Assembly: GCA_021821585.1 (NCBI GenBank) | Contig: JAKACF010000117.1 | Coordinates: 1 to 8,584 of the forward strand | Source of the DNA: Actinomycetes bacterium | GTDB lineage: Bacteria; Actinomycetota; Acidimicrobiia; Acidimicrobiales; Bog-793 | Direction of reading: 5' to 3' | Length of the DNA: 8,584 nt | Part shown: piece after piece, positions 1 through 5,460 of the stretch | Position numbering within the stretch: position 1 is the stretch's first letter | Layout: every line of letters starts with the position of its first letter | Notes under the pieces: model-generated | Databases searched by the model: none | What the model was told of the DNA's origin: nothing | What the model saw: the letters and a program-made list of their open reading frames with translations, nothing else | Translations under genes and position numbers: made by a program

Positions 1-66
1 GAGGGGGTCCTCGACGAAGGTCGCGCCGGAGGTGGGCGGCCGGTCCCGGCGCCGGTGGGGAGCCAT
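1..66 (-). CDS. Possible 5' end of a leftward gene (partial, unknown product)
   Basis: An ATG on the minus strand (complement of 64-66) opens a frame that runs to the window edge for 22 codons without a stop, reading MAPHRRRDRPPTSGATFVED and two more residues. The fragment is too short to assign a family. In its favour, a CATAAT box on the same strand (complement of 74-79) lies 7 bases upstream of the ATG, the spacing expected for a leaderless transcript, and the frame is GC-rich at third positions. No Shine-Dalgarno sequence is visible. It would be divergent from the hydratase/isomerase gene that starts at 88. It could also be chance, since open frames are common in GC-rich DNA. Confidence 0.3.
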   Translation of the reverse strand, partial: MAPHRRRDRPPTSGATFVEDPL

Positions 67-73
67 GGCCTGA

Positions 74-81
74 ATTATGTT
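74..81. promoter_or_regulatory. Overlapping divergent -10 boxes
   Basis: This AT-rich patch stands out in GC-rich surroundings. On the plus strand TATGTT (76-81) fits the TANNNT -10 pattern and lies 6 bases before a GTG at 88. On the minus strand CATAAT (79 down to 74) differs by one base from TATAAT and lies 7 bases before an ATG at 66. Both distances place the transcription start on or next to the start codon. No good -35 hexamer is seen for either direction. The promoter call is inferred from pattern and spacing. Confidence 0.45.
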
Positions 82-87
82 GCAGAA

Positions 88-858
88 GTGGACCCACTCC
101 TGACACATCGCGCCGGCGGCGTGCTGACCGTCACCCTCAACCGCCCCGAGCGCAAGAACGCGGTGGACGGAGCGCTCTGGCGGGCGCTGGCGGCGACCTT
201 CCGCCAGACGGCCCGCTCGACCGAGGACCGGGTCGTCGTCGTGACCGGCGCCGGCGGGGACTTCTGCGCCGGCGCCGACCTCTCGGACCTCGAGGCGGCC
301 ACGGACCACCAGCTGGTGCGGATGAGGATGATCCACGACGTGGCGCTCGCCCTCCACGAGCTGCCCCAGCCCACGATCGCCAAGGTCGACGGCGTGGCGG
401 TCGGCGCAGGCTGCAACCTCGCCTTCGGCTGCGACCTCGTGGTGTCGAGCGACCGGGCCCGCTTCTCGGAGATCTTCTCCCGCCGGGGCCTCTCGCTCGA
501 CTTCGGCGGGTCCTGGCTGCTCCCCCGGCGCGTCGGGCTGCACCGGGCGAAGGAGCTGGCCTTCTTCGGGGAGCTCCTCGGCGCGGCCGAGGCCGAGCGC
601 CTCGGCCTCGTCAACCGGGTCGTCCCCGCCGGGGAGCTCGACGACGCCGTCGACGAGTGGGCGGCCCGGCTGGCGGCCGGGCCGCCGCTCGCCCTGTCGC
701 TCACCAAGCGGCTGCTCGACGACGCCGCCGGCATGTCGCTTCCCGAGGCCCTCGAGCGCGAGGGCGCCGCCCAGGCGCTGAACATCATGTCCGAGGACGG
801 CAAGGAGGCGATCCGCGCCTTCCTCGAGCGGAGGGAGCCGGACTTCGAGGGGCGGTAG
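88..858 (+). CDS. Enoyl-CoA hydratase/isomerase family protein, PaaG-like
   Basis: A 256-residue crotonase-fold protein, predicted to act on a cytosolic acyl-CoA thioester. The N-terminal NRPERKNA segment, the first oxyanion-hole motif CAGADL (residues 60-65) and the second, VDGVAVGAG (100-108), are clear. Typical hydratases carry catalytic glutamates in GGGCE and PE motifs. Here those positions are Asn110 (GAGCN) and Phe130, so water-adding chemistry is unlikely. The segment SLDFGGSWLLPRRVG keeps an aspartate (Asp138) where PaaG-type ring-opening isomerases have theirs, so an isomerase role in aromatic acyl-CoA or fatty-acid breakdown is the better guess. I chose GTG 88 because it begins where the family begins (MDPLLTHRAGG) and sits 6 bases after a -10-like box. 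An in-frame GTG at 55 would add 11 residues encoded by the promoter-like AT-rich stretch. No other paa or beta-oxidation gene is visible. Confidence 0.88.
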   Translation: MDPLLTHRAGGVLTVTLNRPERKNAVDGALWRALAATFRQTARSTEDRVVVVTGAGGDFCAGADLSDLEAATDHQLVRMRMIHDVALALHELPQPTIAKVDGVAVGAGCNLAFGCDLVVSSDRARFSEIFSRRGLSLDFGGSWLLPRRVGLHRAKELAFFGELLGAAEAERLGLVNRVVPAGELDDAVDEWAARLAAGPPLALSLTKRLLDDAAGMSLPEALEREGAAQALNIMSEDGKEAIRAFLERREPDFEGR

Positions 859-862
859 GAGT

Positions 863-889
863 CCCGGCGGCGGCTCCGGGCGTCGCCGG
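863..889. terminator. Weak hairpins between two convergent genes
   Basis: The 39-bp gap between the convergent stops at 858 and 898 contains two alternative GC-rich pairings: CCCGG (863-867) with CCGGG (876-880), and CCGGCG (864-869) with CGCCGG (884-889). Neither has a T-tract. A terminator is expected at this position, but GC-rich sequence makes such short stems by chance. Confidence 0.25.
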
Positions 890-897
890 CCGGCGGC

Positions 898-1602
898 TCA
901 GCGCAGCTTGCGGTAGGTGACGACCTCCCTCGCGATCTCGTGCACCGACCGCCGGCTCGCCCGGGCCGACCGCCGGATCCGCTCGAAGGCGGAGGTGGCG
1001 TTGATCTCCTCGAGCGCCATCAGCATCCCGACCGCCCGCTCGATGTCGACCCGGGTCTCGAGCGCCTGCTGCAGCTGGGCGACGACCGCCTCGTTGCGCT
1101 GCGTGGCGAGGGCGCCCACGATGAGGCGTTCGGCCACGCGCTCGAGCGCGCCGAGGGCACGGCACTCGCTCTCGTCCCAGCGGTGCGCCTCGCGGGTGAA
1201 GACGTTGAGGCTCCCGATGGCTGCACCCGCCACCCGCAGCGGGCTCCCGAGCACGGCCCGGACGCCGTTCGGGACGAGGATGCCGGCGAGATCGGGCCAG
1301 CGTTCGTCCTCGAGGAGGTCGTCGCAGGCCACCACCACGTTGTCGACGAGCGCCTCCACGCACGGTCCCCGCCCGGTCGACTCCTGCACGGCCTCGAGCA
1401 GCCTCGCCTCGCGGTCGGTGGAGGCCACGTAGCGCAGGACCTGGTCGTCGTCGAGCAGCATCAGTCCCGCCCCGTCGACTCCGAAGAGCGTCGGCAGGGC
1501 GGTCGCCACCTCGCCGAGCGCCTCCTCGATCCCGAGACGTCCGAGGTCGCGGCCCGTCAGCTGGCCGATCGTGCGCTCGACTGCTTCCTCTGCGATGTGC
1601 AT
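898..1602 (-). CDS. GAF-ANTAR domain transcription antitermination regulator
   Basis: A 234-residue cytosolic regulator with a GAF sensor domain (about residues 22-165; core features GLMLLDDD, GRGPCVEAL, RAVLGSPL and GSLNVF) followed by an ANTAR domain (about 173-228; the IERAVGMLMA helix, then AFERIRRSA and HEIAREVV). ANTAR domains bind paired RNA hairpins and prevent transcription termination. The GAF domain presumably senses a small molecule or redox state, but no ligand can be read from sequence. This architecture is typical of actinobacteria. Start: ATG at 1602, with a purine-rich GAGG about 12 bases upstream, rather distant for a Shine-Dalgarno. It is divergent from the STAS gene, 111 bp apart, and convergent with the hydratase/isomerase. 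No partner histidine kinase or receiver domain is adjacent, so it probably acts as a one-component regulator. Its RNA targets are unknown. Confidence 0.9.
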   Translation of the reverse strand: MHIAEEAVERTIGQLTGRDLGRLGIEEALGEVATALPTLFGVDGAGLMLLDDDQVLRYVASTDREARLLEAVQESTGRGPCVEALVDNVVVACDDLLEDERWPDLAGILVPNGVRAVLGSPLRVAGAAIGSLNVFTREAHRWDESECRALGALERVAERLIVGALATQRNEAVVAQLQQALETRVDIERAVGMLMALEEINATSAFERIRRSARASRRSVHEIAREVVTYRKLR

Positions 1603-1630
1603 GGACCCGCTCTACCTCGCGCGGCGACAT

Positions 1631-1657
1631 TTGATTCCTCGGCCGGTGCGCTAGCGT
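1631..1657 (+). promoter_or_regulatory. Putative promoter of the STAS gene (TTGATT-N15-TAGCGT)
   Basis: TTGATT (1631-1636) resembles a -35 box, and TAGCGT (1652-1657) fits the TANNNT -10 pattern after a slightly short 15-bp spacer. A start near 1664 would leave a leader of about 50 bases before the ATG at 1714. The -10 lies in the palindrome CGCTAGCG (1649-1656), whose other strand reads TAGCGC toward the ANTAR gene and could be a weaker divergent box. Confidence 0.4.
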
Positions 1658-1713
1658 GGGCCCGACGCCGCCGTGACCCCGCGACGCGAGAGACGACGAC
1701 GAGCGGGGCCACG

Positions 1714-2058
1714 ATGCCAGGCGACGAGCACAGCGGGATCCCGGCCGACGGGTACGGGACGGCAGCACTCCAGGTGGTCGTCGAGACGCGGGGCGGCACC
1801 GAGGTCGTCCTCCTCACCGGGGAGCTCGACCTCATGGGCGCCGAGGTGCTCACGAAGGCTGCCCAGGGACTCGCCGGTCACCGGGTCGTGGTGGACCTCT
1901 CCGGGCTCACCTTCCTCGACGCCGCCGGGGTGTCGGCGCTCCTCTCGATCCGCACGGCCGTCACCGGTGGCGACGGCCACTTCGAGCTGCGCGCCGCCGA
2001 GGGGATCGTGCGCAAGGTGCTCGACCTCGTCGGCCTGGACGGCCTCGTCGCCGGGTGA
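1714..2058 (+). CDS. STAS-domain protein (anti-anti-sigma-like) without the phospho-serine
   Basis: A 114-residue single STAS domain, the length of SpoIIAA/RsbV-type anti-sigma factor antagonists. The core reads EVVLLTGELDL (30-40), then VVVDLSGLTFLDAAG (58-72), then SALLSIR. Family members normally have D-S-S-G, in which the second serine is phosphorylated by the anti-sigma kinase to switch off binding. Here the tetrad is D69-A70-A71-G72, so that switch is missing. The protein is either constitutively active, controlled another way, or a structural STAS scaffold. Start: ATG 1714, preceded by GAGCGGGG; the first 18 residues are a non-conserved tail. The frame is open upstream to 940, but that part is antisense to the ANTAR gene and is not coding. 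No anti-sigma kinase or sigma factor gene is in the window. The gene is divergent from the GAF-ANTAR regulator and convergent with ald. Confidence 0.82.
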   Translation: MPGDEHSGIPADGYGTAALQVVVETRGGTEVVLLTGELDLMGAEVLTKAAQGLAGHRVVVDLSGLTFLDAAGVSALLSIRTAVTGGDGHFELRAAEGIVRKVLDLVGLDGLVAG

Positions 2059-2077
2059 CCGGCTCGGATCTCGAGCA

Positions 2078-2108
2078 CGGGGCGGCGGGGCCCGGCCCGG
2101 CCGCCCCG
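2078..2108. terminator. Bidirectional hairpin between the STAS and ald genes
   Basis: CGGGGCGGC (2078-2086) pairs perfectly with GCCGCCCCG (2100-2108), giving a 9-bp stem. An inner GGG/CCC pairing (2088-2090 with 2096-2098) lies across a G-G mismatch. It lies in the 58-bp gap between the convergent stops at 2058 and 2117, where a shared terminator is expected. There is no T-tract, which is common for actinobacterial terminators. Confidence 0.5.
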
Positions 2109-2116
2109 GCGTCGTC

Positions 2117-3232
2117 CTAGGCGGCGCCGACGGCCTTGGCCGGGTCGACGGCGGGGATGCCGAGCGCCTCGGCCACCGCCGAGTTGGTGCAGTCGCCGCC
2201 GAGGGTGTTGAGGCCCCCGCGCAGCACCGGGTCGGAGGAGACGGCTCCCCGCACGCCCTGCTCGGCGAGCGCCACCACGTAGGGGAAGGTGGCGTTGGTG
2301 AGGGCGTAGGTGGAGGTGTGCGGGACGGCGGCGGGCATGTTGCCGACGGCGTAGTGAAGGACGTCGTGGACGAAGTAGGTCGGGTCCTGGTGGGTCGTCT
2401 CGTGCGTCGTCTCGATGCAGCCGCCCTGGTCGACGGCCACGTCGACGATGACCGCCCCGGGCCGCATCCCCGCCACCATGTCCTCGGTGACGACGACGGG
2501 GGCGCGGCCGCCGGCGACGAGGACGGCGCCGATGAGCAGGTCCGCCTCCGAGATGGCGCGCTCGATCGAGCCCCGGTTGGAGGCGAGGGTCATGATCCTG
2601 CCCTGGTGGATCTGGTCGACCCAGCGCAGCCGGTCGATGTTGCGGTCGAGCAGGAGGACCTCGGCCTCCATGCCCTGGGCGATCCAGGCGCTGTTCCAGC
2701 CGACGTGGCCGGCCCCGATGACGACCACCCGGGCGGGGCGGACGCCGGGCACGCCACCGAGGAGGATGCCCCGGGTCCCGTTGCGCTTCTCGAGCAGGCT
2801 GGCGCCGACCTGGGTGGCGATGCGGCCCGCCACCTCGCTCATCGGGGCGAGGAGCGGCAGGTCGCCGGTCCTCGTCTGGACGGTCTCGTAGGCGATCCCG
2901 GTCGTCTTGGCGTTGAAGAGCGCCTTCGCGACCTCGGGGTAGGCGGCGAGGTGGAGGTAGGTGAACAGGACGAGGTCCTCGCGCATGTAGGCGAACTCGG
3001 ACTCCTGCGGTTCCTTCACCTTGCAGACGAGCTCGGCCCCCCAGGCGTCCTCCGGGCTCACCATCACGGCGCCCGCAGCCTGGAAGTCCCCGTCGGAGAA
3101 GGAGGACCCCACCCCGGCGTTCGTCTCGACGAGCACCCGGTGCCCGAGCGCGGTCAGCTCCCGGACCCCGTCCGGCGTCATTGCCACGCGATTCTCGGCC
3201 GTCTTGATCTCGGCCGGGATTCCGATGATCAC
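2117..3232 (-). CDS. ald: Alanine dehydrogenase
   Basis: A 371-residue NAD-dependent enzyme that interconverts L-alanine and pyruvate plus ammonia, linking nitrogen and carbon supply and NADH balance. The length matches known Ald proteins. The family's substrate residues are present: Arg15 (ENRVAMTP), Lys73 (KVKEP) and His94 (FTYLHLAA). The Rossmann loop GAGHVG is at 173-178, with Asp196 (LLLDRNID) for the NAD ribose and Asp268 (VDVAVDQGGC) as the catalytic aspartate. The signature ETVQT, LPLLAPMSEVAGR and MPAAVPHTSTYALTNAT segments are intact. I chose the GTG start at 3232 because it gives the family N-terminus (VIIGIPAEIK) and follows GAGGAAGGGG at a spacing of 6. The longer frame from 3292 adds 20 basic residues with no family counterpart. 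The gene is divergent from dxs. A promoter, a tandem repeat and a palindrome lie upstream, consistent with dedicated regulation. Confidence 0.97.
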   Translation of the reverse strand: MIIGIPAEIKTAENRVAMTPDGVRELTALGHRVLVETNAGVGSSFSDGDFQAAGAVMVSPEDAWGAELVCKVKEPQESEFAYMREDLVLFTYLHLAAYPEVAKALFNAKTTGIAYETVQTRTGDLPLLAPMSEVAGRIATQVGASLLEKRNGTRGILLGGVPGVRPARVVVIGAGHVGWNSAWIAQGMEAEVLLLDRNIDRLRWVDQIHQGRIMTLASNRGSIERAISEADLLIGAVLVAGGRAPVVVTEDMVAGMRPGAVIVDVAVDQGGCIETTHETTHQDPTYFVHDVLHYAVGNMPAAVPHTSTYALTNATFPYVVALAEQGVRGAVSSDPVLRGGLNTLGGDCTNSAVAEALGIPAVDPAKAVGAA

Positions 3233-3238
3233 CTTGAT

Positions 3239-3248
3239 CCCCTTCCTC
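3239..3248 (-). promoter_or_regulatory. Strong ribosome binding site of ald
   Basis: The mRNA reads GAGGAAGGGG, then six bases, then GTG at 3232. This decides the ald start over the in-frame upstream ATG at 3292. It is one of the few good Shine-Dalgarno sequences in the window. Confidence 0.75.
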
Positions 3249-3326
3249 GACTGTCGGCACGGCCCGGGCCGGCCGATCGCCGGTCGCCGCATCCGGGAGG
3301 ACTCCCTTCGGCCGCGTACGGAAGCA

Positions 3327-3356
3327 ACGCTATCCGCGCTATCCGCAGACGGCCAA
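3327..3356 (-). promoter_or_regulatory. Putative ald promoter (TTGGCC-N18-TAGCGT)
   Basis: On the minus strand, TTGGCC (3356 down to 3351; four of six match TTGACA) is followed after 18 bp by TAGCGT (3332 down to 3327), a TANNNT -10. A start near 3320 would give an 88-base leader containing the strong ribosome binding site. A second box, TAGCGC (3341 down to 3336), lies 9 bp further upstream because the sequence here is tandemly repeated. Confidence 0.5.
3329..3346. repeat. Perfect tandem 9-bp repeat over the ald -10 region
   Basis: GCTATCCGC occurs twice with no gap (3329-3337 and 3338-3346). Each copy carries a TAGC core on the minus strand, so the duplication yields two phased -10-like boxes for ald. 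It could also be a pair of half-sites for a repressor covering the promoter. Confidence 0.7.
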
Positions 3357-3369
3357 CCTGTAGATCACC

Positions 3370-3403
3370 GATCCGTTGTGAAAGCGCCGATCCACGACGG
3401 ATC
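3370..3403. repeat. Inverted repeat in the ald-dxs intergenic region, candidate operator
   Basis: GATCCGTTGTG (3370-3380) and CACGACGGATC (3393-3403) are inverted copies matching at 10 of 11 positions across a 12-bp spacer. The centres of the arms are 23 bp apart, about two helical turns, which suits a dimeric or higher-order DNA-binding protein. GATCAC is also repeated directly at 3363-3368 and 3400-3405. The element starts 14 bp upstream of the proposed ald -35 and about 55 bp upstream of the dxs -10. AldR-type Lrp/AsnC regulators control ald in mycobacteria, so one is a plausible partner, but the sequence does not identify it. Confidence 0.5.
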
Positions 3404-3456
3404 ACGTCGAAGACCGTCGCCCCGGCAGTCGATGCCGGGAGCCGACCGCCCTCCGG

Positions 3457-3462
3457 TAGCGT
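3457..3462 (+). promoter_or_regulatory. Putative -10 box of dxs
   Basis: TAGCGT lies 12 bases before the ATG at 3475, so transcription would begin about six bases before the start codon and leave no room for a Shine-Dalgarno. None is present in the pyrimidine-rich sequence before the ATG. No clear -35 hexamer is seen 16-18 bp upstream. Confidence 0.45.
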
Positions 3463-3474
3463 TGACCCGACTCT

Positions 3475-5460
3475 ATGGCCCCTTCCCAACCGGGCCCGCC
3501 CGCGGGCGGGATCCTCGATCGAATCGACTCGCCCGCCGAGTTGAAAGAGCTCTCGCTCGCCGAGTGCGGGGAGCTCGCGGACGAGCTCCGCTCCTTCATC
3601 GTCGAGGCGGTCTCGAAGACCGGCGGCCACCTCGGCTCGAACCTCGGGGCGGTCGAGCTCACGATCGCCCTCCACCGGGTCTTCTCCTCCCCAGAGGACG
3701 TCGTGCTGTTCGACACCGGCCACCAGGCCTACGTCCACAAGCTGCTCACCGGCAGGAAGGAGGGCTTCGCCCGCCTCCGCCAGGCCGGCGGGCTGTCGGG
3801 GTACCCGAGGCGCACCGAGTCGGCCCATGACGTGATCGAGAACTCGCACGCCTCGACGGCGCTGTCGTGGTCGCACGGGATCGCCACCGCGAGGCGCCTC
3901 ACCGGGCGCGACGAGGGCCGCCACGTCGTCGCCGTCGTCGGCGACGGCGCCCTCACCGGCGGCATGGCCTACGAGGCGCTCAACAACCTCGGCCACTCCT
4001 CCTCCCGGGTGGTCATCGTGCTCAACGACAACGGCCGCAGCTACGCCCCGACGATCTCGAAGCTGTCGAGCTCGCTCACCCAGCTCCGGCTCGACCCGCG
4101 CTACGTGCGGGTGAAGGGCGCCCTGAAGGGGGTCATCGAGGAGCTCCCGGTGATGGGCTCGCTCGCCGGGCACTCGTTCAGGGGTCTCACCTCCGCCCTG
4201 CGGGAGGTCGTCGAGCCGCACGTGTTCTTCGAGGCCCTCGGGGTGCGCTACACCGGACCCCTCGACGGCCACGACGTCGCCCAGCTCGAGCAGGCGCTGC
4301 GCCGGGCGGCGGCCTGGCCGGGCCCGATCGTCCTCCACGTCCTCACGACCAAGGGCAAGGGCTACCCGCCCGCCGAAGAGGACGAGGTGGCCCGCCTGCA
4401 CGACCTGAAGGTCTCCTCGGCCTCGCCCTCGGCAGAGCGCCACCGCCCACGGGGGGCCGCCAGCTACACCGACGCCTTCACGACCGCCCTGTGCCGCCTG
4501 GCGGAGAGGGACCCCTCGATCGTCGCCCTCACGGCCGCCATGCCGGGCCCGACCGGGCTCCTCCCCTTCGCCGAGTCCTTCCCCGAGCGCTTCTTCGACG
4601 TCGGCATCGCCGAGCAGCACGCCATGACGGCGGCCGCCGGGATGGCACGAGAGGGCCTGAAGCCGGTCGTGTGCATCTACTCGACCTTCCTCCAGCGCTG
4701 TGTCGACCAGTGGAACTTAGACGTCGGCCTCCACCGCGAGCCCGTCGTCGTCGTGGCCGACCGGGCCGGCATCACCGGCGACGACGGCCCGAGCCACCAC
4801 GGCATCTACGACCTCCACAGCGCCCTGTTGATCGACGGGGTGTCGATCTACTGCCCCTCTGAGCCAGACGAGGTGGGCCCCCTCCTCGCCGAGGCGCTCG
4901 CCTCGGGCGGCCCGGCCCTCGTCCGCTACCCGAAGACCCCCTCGAACGGCCCCCTCGCCCCGGCCGGCACCGGCTCCTCGCACCGCCTCCTCGCCGAGGG
5001 CTCGCCCGAGCTCGTCCTCGTCGGGATCGGCAAGCTCGCCGGTGCGGCCCTCAGCGCGGCCCGCATCCTCGAGGCCGAGTCCGGCCTCTCCCCCCTCGTG
5101 GTCGACCCCCGGGTGATCCGCCCGGCCGACCCCGGCCTCGTCTCGCTGTTGTCCTCGGCCCGCCTCGTCGTCACCGTCGAGGACGGCGTCGCCCTCGGGG
5201 GGGCGGGCGCCTACCTGGCGGCCCTGGCGGAGAAGGCGGCCGAGCGCGAGGCCCGTCCCGGCCCCCGGGTCCTCACCTTGGGGGTGCCGGGCGGCTTCCT
5301 CGCCCACGGCAAGCCCGACGACATCCTCTCCGGCCTCGGCCTCGACGGTCCCGGGATCGCCACCTCGGTCCTCGAGGCCGCCCGGCGCTACGGCCTCGTG
5401 CGGGCGGGGAAGGAGGAGGGGTCCTCCGACGAGCTCTCCTCGAGCGGCTCGACGAGCTGA
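3475..5460 (+). CDS. dxs: 1-deoxy-D-xylulose-5-phosphate synthase
   Basis: A 661-residue cytosolic thiamine-diphosphate enzyme that condenses pyruvate with glyceraldehyde 3-phosphate, the first step of the MEP isoprenoid pathway (its product also feeds thiamine and pyridoxal synthesis in many bacteria). N-terminal landmarks are SKTGGHLGSNLG (47-58) with His52, TGHQAYVHK with His83, and the metal/cofactor motif GDGALTGG (156-163) with NDNGRSYAPT (184-193). The pyrimidine domain has DVGIAEQHA with Glu380, the residue that activates the cofactor. GDDGPSHHGIYD (435-446) and VRYPKTP follow, then a transketolase C-terminal domain. ATG 3475 is the only start that keeps the family N-terminus (ILDRIDSP). 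Family homology ends near residue 638; the last 23 residues are a Ser/Glu-rich tail overlapping the neighbouring gene on the other strand. Leu415 is encoded by TTA, the only such codon I found in any gene here. No other MEP gene is present. Confidence 0.97.
   Translation: MAPSQPGPPAGGILDRIDSPAELKELSLAECGELADELRSFIVEAVSKTGGHLGSNLGAVELTIALHRVFSSPEDVVLFDTGHQAYVHKLLTGRKEGFARLRQAGGLSGYPRRTESAHDVIENSHASTALSWSHGIATARRLTGRDEGRHVVAVVGDGALTGGMAYEALNNLGHSSSRVVIVLNDNGRSYAPTISKLSSSLTQLRLDPRYVRVKGALKGVIEELPVMGSLAGHSFRGLTSALREVVEPHVFFEALGVRYTGPLDGHDVAQLEQALRRAAAWPGPIVLHVLTTKGKGYPPAEEDEVARLHDLKVSSASPSAERHRPRGAASYTDAFTTALCRLAERDPSIVALTAAMPGPTGLLPFAESFPERFFDVGIAEQHAMTAAAGMAREGLKPVVCIYSTFLQRCVDQWNLDVGLHREPVVVVADRAGITGDDGPSHHGIYDLHSALLIDGVSIYCPSEPDEVGPLLAEALASGGPALVRYPKTPSNGPLAPAGTGSSHRLLAEGSPELVLVGIGKLAGAALSAARILEAESGLSPLVVDPRVIRPADPGLVSLLSSARLVVTVEDGVALGGAGAYLAALAEKAAEREARPGPRVLTLGVPGGFLAHGKPDDILSGLGLDGPGIATSVLEAARRYGLVRAGKEEGSSDELSSSGSTS

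Noticed and set aside
55..87. GTG at 55 as the start of the hydratase/isomerase
   Set aside because: The 11 added residues are encoded by an AT-rich promoter-like stretch and do not match the family N-terminus. GTG 88 fits both family length and -10 spacing, though this is not proven.
940..1713. Upstream extension of the STAS reading frame
   Set aside because: The frame is open but antisense to the GAF-ANTAR gene and shows no domain. The STAS protein begins at the ATG at 1714 after a purine-rich site and a promoter-like element.
785..1768. A 327-codon minus-strand frame overlapping the GAF-ANTAR gene
   Set aside because: It is out of frame with a gene having two recognisable domains and translates to Arg/Gly/Pro-rich sequence.
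3233..3292. ATG at 3292 as the start of ald
   Set aside because: It would add 20 basic residues unknown in the family, and the best ribosome binding site directly serves GTG 3232.
3233..3474. A riboswitch in the ald or dxs leader (for example thiamine pyrophosphate for dxs)
   Set aside because: The proposed dxs leader is only a few bases, and I see no THI-box or glycine-riboswitch conserved core in the 242-bp gap.
1673..3544. A 623-codon open frame on the plus strand across the ald gene
   Set aside because: It is antisense to ald, with a composition (Gly/Asp/Val/His-rich repeats) typical of a shadow frame in GC-rich DNA. The ald frame has full family conservation.
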